DNA of 64,000 nt from Rhinopomastus cyanomelas (GCA_013400115.1 VXBP01008606.1:1442528-1506527); one strand, 5' to 3'; numbered from the stretch's first letter, positions 50,401 to 57,988 are shown. The notes: generated from the sequence alone by a model not told the origin. Numbers and translations are program-made.

Positions 50401-53400
50401 AGCACAGATATGTGAACAAGCCATAAAATAAATGTTTTCTCATGTCACTGCTTTCAGTAGGAAAAAAACTCTTTTCTTGAAACTGAACTGAGCAGCTACA
50501 AATAATAGTTTTAACATATTTGACTCTTAAATACAAACCAGTTACAGATACACATTTTGCTTTGCAATGTTGTTATAGTACCACGGCATTATCTTGTTCC
50601 CTGGAGTTCATACAATCATGTAAACAACAGATTTTAATGGCCACAAAGGAATCATTAAGGGCTACAAGGCAACATTTGGCCTATTCATCAGTGTAGGCCA
50701 GCACAATTGGTTATAAGAGCCCCAAATGAATTACTGCAGCAAATACTAAGTTTAAAAACCTAAATGTCTAACAACAAAGGGTGAATTTTCTACCTTACAT
50801 TTCCAATATATTTTTATAGATAGTCTGTAGACTAATTTTACTTTGTTATGTAGAACTGAGTTGGTATCATAATGTAGATTTTCCAGATCTCCAAGTATAC
50901 CTGATGTTTTTGCTTTGTGGGAGACCCCGAAAACTATCGTGACAAGACTAAATGACTGAGGTTTCAGAAGTGTTAGAGGATTCCAAAATAAGATATTCCC
51001 CCCAATTCCTTAAAGGATACTTCTAGTCTTCTGCAGATTTGTATTCCATACAAAAAAAGGTGGCAATGCATTTCTGCTCTGAATGTTTCACTAATTTAGC
51101 TAGCATTGTTTTTTGTCTAAGAGACTTACACAAATTGGTGAAAATAGGGGAAGAGAAGCTCACAGCAAGAATAGTAATGATCATTTTTTTGAGAAAGAGC
51201 TAAGACGCATTGTTTCACTCTTACAGGCACATAGTTATTGCAATATGGCAATTTCTGTTACTGACTAGTAGAAGAATTTGTTGAATCAGGTTTATTTTCC
51301 AGAACAAAAGAACTGCATCCTAAATGAACTATTTTCCTGTGTAATCTTTCATTTCATAAACAGGTGATTGTTTCAATCTACATGCAATTGCCACCCAATA
51401 CCACAAAATCATCTCTGTTTTGTTGTCTGGATGCATTTCCCCCCTCCATGTAGTGCAAACCTCAGATATATGCCTTCTACTTCTCGCCTTCTTCCGTTTG
51501 TTCACTCAGTATTCACATAAAGTTCAAACAGGCCAACATAAACCGTGAGGAAAAGTCAGAATCAGATTTGCAGTCCCTTTGCCTGCAGCAACATTTCATG
51601 TTGTGAAGCAGCAGGAAGGGCACCACTGCTATTTAATAGGCACTAGTGGAGGACAAGATGGGTGCTAGCACTCTGTGCAGTGTCTGCAACCCTGGTAATC
51701 GATAGGAGCAGGAAAGGCAAGTCATGGAAAGAATCCCCAAGTCCCCACATCTGTCAGCCTGTTTGAGCAGAAGCAGCAAATGTAGGGAATCAGTCACCAA
51801 TCTGCTCACCCAGATGTGAAGCAGATGGTGATGGGCTTCTTCCAAATAACATTACTTCCTCTGGTCATATTAAGTTAACTCTCTGGATTCTTTTTTCATT
51901 ATATTAGCAGATATAGATTTCATAGACTCATTTATCAACCATACTATTTAATGCAGAGCACATGGTCAGATCACCGGCAATCAAGAAATGCAAACTAACA
52001 AGACAAAGGCCACAAACATCTATCTAACACTATTAATAAATCCTCTTGCTTCACTTGTCTTATTTTCAGCTCTTTTGTCTTCTTCAGAAGTGCTCACTTC
52101 ATAACCATAAAACAGATCACAGGATTATGTCTTGCATTATTTCATTTAGAGATACTATCATCTACATTTTCTGTAGGGATAACTTCTGCCTCCAAGCAGC
52201 AATTGCACTTTTATTTCACCAAGATTGTGACTGAATTACACAAACTAGTGAGATTTCAGTGATATCTAAATAGTTAATAATTGTAACTGCTTTTTAAACA
52301 TTAGTAACCTTAAAATACAACAGGAAAGTCCAATTTTTCAACTTGCTACTTAAACTGATTTAGTAATTACATTAATTATATAATCCATTTAAGTAAAACA
52401 ATGCCATATGCTTAATTTTATCTATTAAGACCAACATGCACACTTATTTTCTAGGTTTTCAAACAGTGTAAATCATCTGCTTTTATTTACTTGCCAGAAC
52501 TCTTGCTGGTTTACACCAGCAGAAACACACAGCTACAGGCTTTTATTTTTCCTAGTAGGCAACTGTTTAAACTGACTTATGGCTAGATGGCATTAGGAAA
52601 TTAGCCATGGAACAGAGATTCTGAACTGTAATCAGTACCATCTGCACACTGCCATACAAGTCTTTGAATATTTTTTGTACAAGCTTGGATTTTTCAAATG
52701 AATGTAACAGGCTGAGAGGCTTCTCAACAATTATTAAAAACTTTTTTTTTTCCTTACAGAGAGGTTGGAGAAAATTGTTGGGTTTAATTTCATTTTGAAA
52801 ACAGAAAAAATCCAATGCAAAGAAAACACGGGTAAAATTATCGCAGCTGAATCTGCAGAGATGTGAACTGAAGCAATGCACATGAGTGCTGCTGGAATGC
52901 TGCTCAAGATGGCTCCAAAGGCAACAAAAGGTGGAAAGAGAAATTAATGAGGTGCTGAAGGGTGAAGAGAGAAACACGTCTGTGGATGAGAGCAGCTGCC
53001 CATGAACACGCGGAGATAACTTTTCAGAATTACTTGGAGACAATTTTTTAATGCTCAGGCCATGTGGTTCACACCAGGTTTTCAAGGTATCAGCACTGGA
53101 AGTGGGGCTCAGCTGCTCACAAGCACCTTTCCATGGGGAGCCCACAGTCCAGCCTGCCACTGCTGTGATCTCTGCAAAACTCCACTGCTGTCCTGCTATA
53201 AACATCACCCAAACAGATCTGAAAAGGGATGCACTTACTGAGTAGTGATTTACCAACAGACTCACCACATTTTCAGCTTCTACACTAACACCACCAGTTT
53301 ATACATAGCAGGGGCATTTAGATTTTATTTCTTTTACTGACCAGAGAAAGAGAAACAAGAGAAACACTTGCTGCTCTGGCAGTCGAGCAATAGCTGATAC

Positions 53401-56400
53401 CCCCTGAGACAGAGATTGTCAGGGTGACAACATCAGTCTTGTGACACTATAAATTGTGCTAAGTAGGACTGAACTCTTCATAATAAGTTGTGAGCTGCAT
53501 TCCCAGCTGTCACTGTCCTAGGTCTCTAAATTATAGTGTTACACCCCAAATTCTCTAGAATTCAGTCTGCTCATAAAGAGCTCACTCTCATCAAGAAGGT
53601 CTACTACCTCTAAACTGAGAGCAAGGTGGGTTTCTGTGTATGAAAGGTACAAGTAAGGTCCAGTTCAGGCTCACTGTAAAATGATAACAACCACCACTGC
53701 AGGAATAAACCCTACCACCCTACAGCACTTTTCACAGCCAATCCCCTTTCCTATATGACAAATGGGACAGAAAAAATATCCCTATACATATTTCATTGTT
53801 AACAAATAATTGCTTGCTATCTTTGAAGTCAAAGCAATGCAACTACTCAAAAACACAGAACCAGAAATCAGAGAACATGATAGAAATGTTTAGATGAACA
53901 GAAAGGTCCTCACATTTCTGTCGTATCACACAGAAAGGATCAGTAATACCTTTTCACAAAAAAATGCAGAGCTGGTTTCTGAGACTTCGCAATATTGTGG
54001 ATGAGAACACATAGCAAGGACCTGGATTTTAGTTTATTTATAATGTTATTTGATTTTTTTCATAATCAGATTGCAAGTAATTCAGCAAAATTTGCTTTTG
54101 CCAATGTTTAACTGGTCAAAACATCTTCAGAAAGCTGAGTACCTGCAGAATATTTTAGAAAAGCCTTTACTGTAGTCATCAAGGTACTGGAGCAGGTCCA
54201 GAGGAGCAACAAGGCTGGTAAAAGGCTGACAAAGGGACTGGAAGGAAAGTCTTATGAGGAGAGACTGAAGTATCTGGGGTTGTTTAGCCTGAAGAAGAGG
54301 AGACTCAGGGGGGACCATATCACTTTCTATAACTACTTGAACGGAGGTTGCAGTCAGGTGGGGATCTGACTCTTCTCCCAAGCAACTAGTGATAGGACAA
54401 GGGGCAGTGGGTGTAAGCCGGAACATAGGAGGTTCCACATAAATGTCAGAAGGACCTTCTTCCCAGTGAGGGTGACAGAGCCCTGGAACAGGCTGCCCAG
54501 GGAGGTTGTGGAGTCTCCTTCACTGGAGAAGTTTAAGACCCGCCTGGATGTGTTCCTGTGTGACTTGGTCTAGCTGATCCTGCTGTTGCAGGGGGATTGG
54601 ACTAGATGATCTTTCGAGGTCACTTCCAATCCCTAATGATTCTAGGATTCTATGACATGAGGGCAGGGCCTGAAACTGTACCAGGGGAGGGTTAGGTTGG
54701 ATATTGGGAAGCCTTTCCTCATGGAAAGGGTAATCAGACACTGGAATGGACTGCCTAGGAAGATTCTGGAGTTCCCATTCCTGAAGACGTTTAAGAAAAG
54801 ACTGAATGTGACACTTAATGCCACGGTCATTGTGGTGACATTAGGTCATGGGCTGGGCCTGATGATCTTAGAGGTCTTCTCCAGTCTCAATATCTCTGTG
54901 ATTCTGTGATTAAAATATCCCCCCCAACAAATTTTCCTACTCCCTTCTTTCTCTTTTTGTCATCTGAATACATAATTACCCTGAACTTTAAATAACTTAG
55001 ACTAACAAACTTCTAATTTTCACACTAGTAATTTATTTCCGGCTTGTATTTTCCTTTCTTGCTATTGTACCAGCCTGAGGCACTCAGTAAGCACATCTCA
55101 GTGATGGGGCTACCACAGCCACATCAGCAGGGTGATCTCCTGCTGTGCCAACCTCAGGTGACCCTTGAAAAACCTAGAAGCTCCTACAAACTTCAGTCTG
55201 ACGAGACACACTGGCCCCACTGACAAACAGGTCAGTGGAAGCAGAGCAATAACAGTTTTTCTGTCCCACCAGTCTTTTACCTCCTCTATCCATCCCAAGA
55301 TGCTCACTTTCTGCAAAGTTTTGCCCCCCTCTAGTCTACTTTTGGCATCTTTATTAGGCAATTTGGGGACAGACCAAACAGACAGTCAAGGACACACTGT
55401 TGATTTGTTTTTGTTCGGCCTAGGGAAGAAGACTCCAGGGGGACCTCAGAGCCGCCTTCCAATACCTGAAAGGAACCTATAGGAAGGCTGGAGAGAGACT
55501 TTTCATAAGGGGGTCTAGCAATAGGACAAAGTGAAATGGTTTTAAACTGAAGGAGAGTAGGTTTAGACTAAATCTTAAGAAGCAGTTCTTCAGTACAAGG
55601 GTGGGGAGATGCTGGAATAAATTGCCTGGAGAGGCTGTGGCTGCGCCCTCCCTGGAGGTGTTCAAGGCCGGACTGGATGAGGCCTTGAGCAACAAGTCTG
55701 GCTGAGAGCCGTCGCTGCCCGTGGCAGGGGGTTAGAGAAGATGATCTCTGAAGTCCCTTCCAACCTAAACAACTCTATGATTCTTTTATAAACAGAAAGC
55801 TACAGTGTCTCTGCACACCACAGCCCAGTTTCTGTGCAGCTTGAGTTGTGCCCCCTGTGACCAGTGAGTGGGTTGGTGAAGGCCAAGCAGCCTGGCCCAC
55901 AGCACAGCCATTTACCTCACGAGCGGGTTATCCCTCCACAGCAGTTGCAGAGCATTTTAAAGCTCAACAAATTTAGTTTCTAATCCACATAAGTTTAGAT
56001 TTTGCAATACATTTTTTGCAATACATCCCCTAGCAGCAGGGATGCCACATCATCATTTAAAGACAGCCTGCTCTCCCTTTTCAGCACAAGAACGGCTTCC
56101 TTATTCCAGTCTACAAAACATTTCATTGTGCCCCCCCAGACGCTAACAGGACGCTGATCCTTGAATTGGTGATGTTGCTGCGTAATTCCCTTCTCCAGAG
56201 CCCAGTTTGTGCTCTTCACAGCAATAATTCCTCCAAGGCCTGCTAGAGGCTCCATTGCCTCCAAAGCCCAAGCAGTACTTTATCACAGGACACCCTGAGG
56301 CTTGTGCAGCAGTCGGGAAGGCACCAGTGCCAAACCACTCCTGCCCTATAATACTTTGCACTACCTAGAGTCTTCAGTCTATAAAACCATTTTTTGCAGA

Positions 56401-56918
56401 CCAGATGCAGAAACAAGTAACTTAAACAATTAAAGAAACAGCTTCCTGAAGACTTTGGAAATATTTTCCTATTTTATATTCTATTATTTTTAAGTTTTCA
56501 AGCTTCTGACAAACAACACATACCAATTCACATGTAAGAACGGACATATGGGCTCATCTTTTAATCTAAGACCACACACAAATATTGATTGTTGCTGCAG
56601 TATAAGCTCCTCTCAAAAGAGCTGCAGATTTGCCCCCCTTTCCCAGTACGTACCTCCACCATTCATAACAGGAGCATGAGTCTGAACAAAGGCAACAGTT
56701 CCATTTTGAATACTGTCAGAAGACTCAGGTAGAGCCTGAAACATCAAAAACCACAGGTTTTAGGGCTGGAATACATTGCGTGGTTAGAAAATTGCGATAC
56801 TGCAATCTGCAGTAACCAGGGAAGATGAGGGTGGGCAGATCTCATTTACCTGATAACTCTTCACTGTGCATGTGTTTTCTTCATCAGCCTCTCCTGGGAT
56901 ACTCGTCGTGTTCCCCAT
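5365..56918 (-). CDS. BCAS1: BCAS1 (breast carcinoma amplified sequence 1), complete spliced coding region, 13 exons
   Basis: The coding sequence joins, in minus-strand order: 56918-56850, 56735-56654, 46220-45637, 40203-40048, 39500-39456, 37830-37774 (probable), 34265-34125, 31253-31218, 30885-30679, 22385-22218, 15877-15812, 11204-10938, 5439-5365. The sum is 1953 nt, giving 650 residues plus TAA; human BCAS1, as I recall it, is 584. Matches to mammalian BCAS1 run through most exons, including MGN at the start, VPGRT and KLDVSS in exon 3, KTLVSP across exons 4-5, SVKGDGG in exon 11, KRQSLGGFFKG in exon 12 and VQTDPVSI at the C-terminus. No globular domain, signal peptide or membrane segment is visible. 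Composition is Lys/Glu/Ser/Pro-rich, as in a disordered protein. In mammals BCAS1 marks newly forming myelinating oligodendrocytes and supports myelination; its biochemical role is poorly defined. Identification is very secure; exact borders of exons 6 and 7 are less so. Confidence 0.94.
7901..8002 (+). mobile_element. CR1 LINE 3' terminal fragment
   Basis: It reads cctgtgtgacttggtcgag, then ggggaattggactagatgat and cccttccaatccctaatgtt, ending in the terminal repeat ctgtgatactgtgat. It is antisense to BCAS1 and inside intron 12. Confidence 0.9.
10095..10166 (-). mobile_element. Short CR1 LINE 3' fragment
   Basis: It begins ggaatcatagattcattaag, followed by attggaagggaccttgaaag and ccaatccccctgccacagca. 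Only about 70 bases of the CR1 3' end remain, and it is diverged. Confidence 0.82.
10938..11204 (-). CDS. BCAS1: BCAS1 coding exon 12 (residues 538-626), ends in GGFFKGF
   Basis: This 267-nt phase-0 exon has acceptor aaactgctttag before 11204 and donor TTT|gtacgt after 10938. It contains GQKSKESSKDKKPTVELSKQ, then a Gln/Glu/Asp-rich stretch and TDSIHNGGDSS, and ends KRQSLGGFFKGF. Mammalian BCAS1 has SSKDKKSAAEMNKQKSNKQE, TNSLQNGDKL and KRQQSLGGFFKG. Intron retention would add only VR before a stop, making a C-terminus without the QTDP tail. Confidence 0.95.
12317..12540 (-). mobile_element. CR1 LINE 3' fragment
   Basis: In inverted orientation it contains ggagattagggattggtagg, ccaatccccctgccacagca, gatccagtcgcacaggaaca and gtagaaggagactccacaac. 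Divergence is moderate relative to the other copies in the window. Confidence 0.88.
14271..15020 (-). mobile_element. Longer, older CR1 LINE copy with ORF2 C-terminal remnant
   Basis: This 750-base element, inverted, starts with the CR1 3' end (aattatagaattttttaggt, ggaagggacctcagagatca) but belongs to a different subfamily from most copies here. Its minus strand from 14893 to 14651 is an intact frame containing GVLVDKKFNMRQQCVRAAQK, GWIKRSV, FHPLYSAFVRPYLEHCIQ and SPQYKKDMELLEQVQRR, the typical C-terminal part of CR1 ORF2 downstream of the reverse transcriptase. The frame lacks the catalytic RT core, so the copy is dead. It is co-oriented with BCAS1. Confidence 0.9.
15812..15877 (-). CDS. 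BCAS1: BCAS1 coding exon 11 (66 nt, residues 516-537)
   Basis: The exon has acceptor ctttgttattttag before 15877 and consensus donor CAA|gtaagt after 15812. It encodes SVKGDGGTTSSEEINGPSPS followed by HQ, and matches mammalian SVKGDGGITHSEEINGKDSS. It is symmetric phase 0 and lies about 6.3 kb from exon 10 and 4.6 kb from exon 12. It has no aromatic motif. It is short but very secure. Confidence 0.93.
19446..19485. repeat. 20-bp perfect-core tandem duplication
   Basis: The unit tgaattaactaccattagc occurs twice head-to-tail, with a one-base difference at the unit end (a versus c). There are two copies only. It probably reflects replication slippage. Confidence 0.9.
20711..21050 (-). mobile_element. 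CR1 LINE 3' fragment (about 340 bp)
   Basis: This is a well-preserved inverted copy: aatcacagaatgttagggat, ccaatccccctgccagagca, ccagagaaggagactccaca, ttccagctgacacccactgc and ataaacattaatgaggtcac. It is among the cleanest copies in the window and therefore probably young. Confidence 0.93.
21889..22110. promoter_or_regulatory. CpG-rich, GC-rich intronic patch
   Basis: About 220 bases carry roughly twenty CpGs and are strongly GC-rich against an AT-rich, CpG-poor background. The patch includes three ggatgcg units around 22000-22040. It begins about 110 bases inside intron 10 relative to exon 10. It could be an internal promoter or an enhancer island for shorter BCAS1 forms or an antisense RNA. 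No TATA element or transcript evidence is visible, so function is inferred only from base composition. Confidence 0.4.
22218..22385 (-). CDS. BCAS1: BCAS1 coding exon 10 (residues 460-515), ends in RKFFKL
   Basis: The exon is 168 nt and phase 0, with acceptor aaacaaccccag before 22385 and donor CTG|gtaagc after 22218. It starts NTSEEAEIVSNEKADVSLEA and ends KPRKEESKTPKANLRKFFKL. This aligns with mammalian VEIIKSKEVESALQTVDL and KLKREESKPRTSLMAFLRQM. Mammals carry roughly 14-18 extra residues (SVKEDSVPTG type) before this exon that I could not place securely here. A CpG-rich patch begins about 110 bases beyond the donor. Confidence 0.93.
25192..25437 (+). mobile_element. CR1 LINE 3' fragment with intact terminus
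   Basis: It reads gggtgtaagctggaacatag, ccagtgagggtgacagagcg, ggaggttgtggagtc-like sequence, gggggattggactagatgat and ends ttctgtgattctgtgat. It is plus-oriented, antisense to BCAS1. Confidence 0.93.
29186..29370 (-). mobile_element. CR1 LINE 3' fragment
   Basis: The inverted copy begins atcatagaatcacagaacat, then ggattggaagggacctcgaa, agatccagtcacacaggaac and ends near ccattccagtgctctgtaac. Confidence 0.92.
30679..30885 (-). CDS. BCAS1: BCAS1 coding exon 9 (residues 391-459), ends in SKLFWKK
   Basis: The exon is 207 nt, phase 0, with a strong acceptor (cttttttttttctctag type tract before 30885) and donor AAA|gtatgt after 30679. It begins SPEQQQPVTSIKSDKNVP and ends APKEVTKERSSSTPIPLSKL followed by FWKK. 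Mammalian BCAS1 has AKEGTKEKSGPTSLPLGKLF then WKK at the equivalent place. A Gln/Pro/Thr-rich linker carries the terminal aromatic-basic motif up to the splice donor. Confidence 0.94.
30886..31217 (-). other. BCAS1: BCAS1 intron 8 (332 nt)
   Basis: This short intron lies between microexon 8 and exon 9. It has a gtgagt donor and an acceptor with a long T-tract. No repeat or further exon is visible. Confidence 0.85.
31218..31253 (-). CDS. BCAS1: BCAS1 coding exon 8 (36-nt microexon, residues 379-390)
   Basis: The microexon has acceptor gtttcccttcag before 31253 and donor AAA|gtgagt after 31218, both strong. It encodes AAKETQQTTNTK, corresponding to mammalian QETQGAGKNSK. It is symmetric phase 0 and lies 332 nt upstream of exon 9. 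Its size and clean borders make it a likely alternatively spliced cassette. Confidence 0.85.
31254..34124 (-). other. BCAS1: BCAS1 intron 7
   Basis: The intron is 2.9 kb of unique AT-rich sequence. No CR1, simple repeat of note or convincing extra exon was found. Confidence 0.75.
34125..34265 (-). CDS. BCAS1: BCAS1 coding exon 7 (residues 332-378), ends in SKLFRHK
   Basis: This 141-nt phase-0 exon encodes a Lys-rich, Ala/Gly/Pro linker (starting GSKAEKGHGGQPAPKTVAES, later KGAKKKKAESPK) that ends in GHSTFSKLFRHK immediately before the donor AAG|gtctgt. The SKLF motif and its position at the exon end copy exons 9 and 10. The acceptor (gttgtacgaaag before 34265) and the donor are both below average strength. 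The remembered human isoform lacks a clear counterpart, so this may be an exon skipped in that isoform. The phase, motif and coding-like composition support it. Confidence 0.72.
35221..35236. repeat. Poly(T) tract
   Basis: There are sixteen consecutive T on the plus strand, A on the transcribed minus strand. No LINE or SINE body is attached, so it is a simple tract. Confidence 0.9.
36706..37470 (-). mobile_element. Old CR1 copy split by a younger CR1
   Basis: The inverted CR1 end is visible at 36706-36810 (cacagaattacagaattgcc, ggaaaagatctccaagataa, ccctccactaaaccatatcc). It resumes at about 37399-37470 (ctgcactactctccaacacc, cagggatgggaactccacac, ccatcccaatgcctcc). The two halves are consecutive parts of the same CR1 subfamily, interrupted by a plus-oriented CR1. 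Confidence 0.82.
36811..37398 (+). mobile_element. CR1 LINE inserted inside an older CR1
   Basis: This is a 590-base plus-oriented CR1. It begins within the ORF2 tail region (cctcctctactctgcacttg, gggtccagttctggactccc, aggctgagcaagttggggtt), continues through gtggagaagaggaggctccc and ggttggacatgaggaacaaa, and ends ctagatgatctttaagatcc followed by actctataattctgtat. Stops and frameshifts show it is not functional. Confidence 0.9.
37774..37830 (-). CDS. BCAS1: Probable BCAS1 coding exon 6 (57 nt, residues 313-331)
   Basis: The exon is bounded by a good acceptor (cattctttcaacag before 37830) and a strong donor (GCC|gtgagt after 37774). It is phase 0 at both ends with no stop, and encodes LLKNPFVQPREQSEPLSAA. 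The composition resembles neighbouring linker exons, but I cannot match it to a mammalian BCAS1 segment from memory, where a different Thr/Ser/Lys-rich stretch lies here. It may be a constitutive exon, a cassette exon or a chance exon-like stretch. Skipping it would keep the frame. Confidence 0.55.
37831..39455 (-). other. BCAS1: BCAS1 intron 5
   Basis: The intron is 1.6 kb with a gtaggc donor and a ttcaacag acceptor. It contains a short CR1 end (38539-38598) and one 30-nt exon-like stretch (38297-38326) discussed separately. Confidence 0.65.
38539..38598 (-). mobile_element. Very short CR1 3' end
   Basis: Only about 60 bases are recognisable: agaatcacagaacattaggg, attagaagggacctcaaatg and atcatccagtccagtcccct. 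The insertion is strongly 5'-truncated. Confidence 0.85.
39456..39500 (-). CDS. BCAS1: BCAS1 coding exon 5 (45-nt microexon, residues 298-312)
   Basis: The exon encodes VSPSKAEAKSDSEDK and matches mammalian VSPNKAETKKDPED directly after KTL. The acceptor is tacatttaag before 39500 and the donor is AAG|gtaggc after 39456. It is phase 0 at both ends. It is short, but the residue match and both splice signals make it secure. Confidence 0.9.
39501..40047 (-). other. BCAS1: BCAS1 intron 4 (547 nt)
   Basis: The intron has a gtaagc donor and a catttaag acceptor. It is AT-rich with no repeat recognised. The first intronic codons read VSPH if retained, resembling the VSPS that opens exon 5. Confidence 0.85.
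40048..40203 (-). CDS. BCAS1: BCAS1 coding exon 4 (residues 246-297), ends in SFLKTL
   Basis: The exon is 156 nt and symmetric phase 0, with acceptor cttctttttag before 40203 and donor ACTG|gtaagc after 40048. It encodes VIDDCNQKDLQQDSAG at the start and DNSVMSFLKTL at the end, aligning with mammalian DIVDGKEKEGQELG and NNNSIMSFFKTL. The exon consists of a polar linker and a terminal aromatic-basic motif that stops exactly at the splice site. It is directly consecutive to exon 3 in the protein, which supports the GC donor there. Confidence 0.94.
40648..40666 (+). repeat. G-tract with quadruplex potential
   Basis: The plus strand has 8 G, T, 7 G, T, 2 G. On the BCAS1 transcript this is a C-rich tract within intron 3, about 450 nt upstream of the exon 4 acceptor. 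Confidence 0.7.
41276..41447 (+). mobile_element. CR1 LINE 3' fragment
   Basis: It reads cacagtgagggtgacagagc, ggggttgtggagtctccttc, cctggacatgttcctgtgca and gggggactagactagatgat. The last bases and the terminal repeat are lost after ccaattccaatc. Confidence 0.9.
45631..45637 (-). other. BCAS1: Non-canonical GC splice donor of intron 3
   Basis: The minus strand reads AAG|GCAAGT, the typical context of GC-AG introns with otherwise perfect U1 pairing. Placing the exon end here makes PQGK join VIDD, matching mammalian PAGK followed by DIVD, in phase 0. No GT in the vicinity gives an in-frame alternative. Confidence 0.85.
45637..46220 (-). CDS. BCAS1: BCAS1 coding exon 3 (large exon, residues 51-245)
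   Basis: This is the largest exon, 584 nt. The acceptor is tctgtttgtag before 46220. The reading frame stays open across the exon and closes just beyond the donor. Conserved segments include DNVAVSSP near residue 60, KSR with VFSFLWSVPGRT near 95-110, DSSVGSAKLDVSS near 117-130 and a NFFDRIFKLEK motif at about 191-201, all recognisable against mammalian BCAS1. The end is set at PQGK, matching mammalian PAGK, which places the donor at AAG|GCAAGT, a non-canonical GC site. Read-through would add only three residues (ASA) before a stop. Like the rest of the protein it is acidic, Ser/Pro/Ala-rich and probably disordered. Confidence 0.95.
54184..54656 (+). mobile_element. CR1 LINE 3' fragment (about 470 bp)
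   Basis: It reads tactggagcaggtccagagg, aggagagactgaagtatctg, cctgaagaagaggagactca, gggtgtaagccggaacatag, ccagtgagggtgacagagcc and ggggattggactagatgatc, ending in a decayed terminal repeat (gattctaggattctatga). It covers the end of ORF2 and the 3' UTR. Confidence 0.92.
54658..54910 (+). mobile_element. Second CR1-family 3' fragment, directly abutting the first
   Basis: It starts immediately after the previous CR1 end: gagggttaggttggatattg, agacactggaatggactgcc, gaagacgtttaagaaaagac, then cctgatgatcttagaggtct and the terminal ctctgtgattctgtgat. It is a different, more diverged subfamily. Confidence 0.85.
55420..55787 (+). mobile_element. CR1 LINE 3' fragment (third in cluster)
   Basis: It reads cctagggaagaagactccag, ccgccttccaatacctgaaa, aaactgaaggagagtaggtt, ggctgtggctgcgccctccc and gcagggggttagagaagatg, ending caactctatgattctttt. 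It belongs to an older CR1 subfamily with ttccaacctaaacaactcta near its end. Confidence 0.9.
56654..56735 (-). CDS. BCAS1: BCAS1 coding exon 2 (residues 24-51)
   Basis: This 82-nt exon is bounded by acceptor gatgtttcag before 56735 and donor GGAG|gtacgt after 56654. It encodes ALPESSDSIQNGTVAFVQTH, then APVMNGG and the first base of a Val codon. It aligns with the mammalian stretch NGVPVVVSTHTVQ. It ends in phase 1, the only non-zero phase in the gene, and exon 3 begins with the two bases (TG) needed to complete the codon, which validates both borders. Confidence 0.9.
56736..56849 (-). other. BCAS1: BCAS1 intron 1 (114 nt)
   Basis: This very short intron has a gtaaat donor and a gatgtttcag acceptor. 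No repeats are present. Confidence 0.88.
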
Positions 56919-56925
56919 AGCTTCT
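56850..56925 (-). CDS. BCAS1: BCAS1 coding exon 1 (start codon exon, residues 1-23)
   Basis: The exon has an acceptor (cccctatatcttag) before 56925, a 7-nt 5' UTR remnant, the ATG at 56918-56916 and a donor CAG|gtaaat after 56850. It encodes MGNTTSIPGEADEENTCTVK followed by SYQ. The start context is good (G at -3, G at +4). The opening MGNTTS matches the N-myristoylation pattern of Gly2 with Ser at position 6, and mammalian BCAS1 also begins MGN with Ser6, so this start is strongly favoured. Myristoylation itself is inferred. The acceptor implies at least one further 5' UTR exon upstream. The intron to exon 2 is only 114 nt. Confidence 0.92.
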
Positions 56926-57230
56926 CTAAGATATAGGGGGAAAAGAAACCCTCATAAGGCTTTCTCATTAATATAAACTTACCACCTAATTCAAATTTAG
57001 CAACAGCCAGTGGTGGCTTGACAGGTTATTTAGATTCCCAGTGGGTTTACATCTGCTAATTAAAGATGGTATTAACTAACTAACTTATCTTGTTTATTGA
57101 GGAACACCAGATGCAGTCACACCTGTACTATTCCTTAGGACTCTGTAAATGGAGTTAACAGCTGAATACAGTGTAAAAGATCAAAATGTTTTAATAAATT
57201 ACAGGAGCTTGTCAAAGCTTTATTTTTAAT

Positions 57231-57244
57231 TTTTTTTTTTTTTT
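57231..57244. repeat. Poly(T) tract
   Basis: Fourteen consecutive T on the plus strand, preceded by tatttttaa. Simple tract. Confidence 0.88.
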
Positions 57245-57988
57245 AAAAGCAGAAAAGAGGCAGCATGTAAAGACATCACACATGTAAAGTCTGAAAAACC
57301 AGGCCCTGTGTGTCCTGCAGTTATGTATAAGAAATCCTCAGGGGAAAACTCTCACCCGGGTCTGTGGAAGTGGCTGGTGTGCTCCATACAGCTTCACCAG
57401 CTGTCTGCAGCTCACAGAATTAACAGCTACATTTCCTTGGCTGGCTCGAGCACTGCCAAGACTGTAGCTGCAGCAGGTCAGAGATGAAACAGACCAATCA
57501 CCACTGCACTCCTCTGTGGTCTGGGATGGGGGTTTTTTCAACATCTTGTGCTGTCCCAGCGCAGCACTACTGATACCCAAACTAGTAAGCTTAAAATGGC
57601 TATTTAAAAAGTGTTCATACCTAATGGAGTCACTGTAGTCTCTTTGACTACAATCCAGTCATAATCATAACTAATTAATTACCATTAGTCTTTTAGATAA
57701 TACAAAATGTAGTGAAAATATTCTGATTTCTTCAAACTTTGTTTCAGGAGCAAGGTGTTTGATCCTATTGAACCTCCTTCCTCTGTACAAGTACACATAA
57801 ACCTGTTGGGGTTTTGTTTTGATTTTTTTTTCTTTTCTCGTGAATTTTAAAAACATATTAATGTGCTCCCCCAAGCTCCCTACTCTTTAGGACTAAATAC
57901 TTTGGGGCTAAACACACTTCCTGCAGCATGGTTGAAGGGCAAACCAGACACAAGTCAAGAGGGTGGTTCCTACTGAATTTGGCTCTGG

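Larger units (their letters stand above)
46221..56653 (-). other. BCAS1: BCAS1 intron 2 (10.4 kb, phase 1)
   Basis: This large intron has a gtacgt donor and a ctgtttgtag acceptor. It is mostly unique AT-rich sequence. It contains three plus-oriented CR1 elements at 54184-55787 and an unusually long stop-free frame on the minus strand at about 52567-53307. No further BCAS1 exon is expected here, since exons 2 and 3 join cleanly. Confidence 0.85.
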
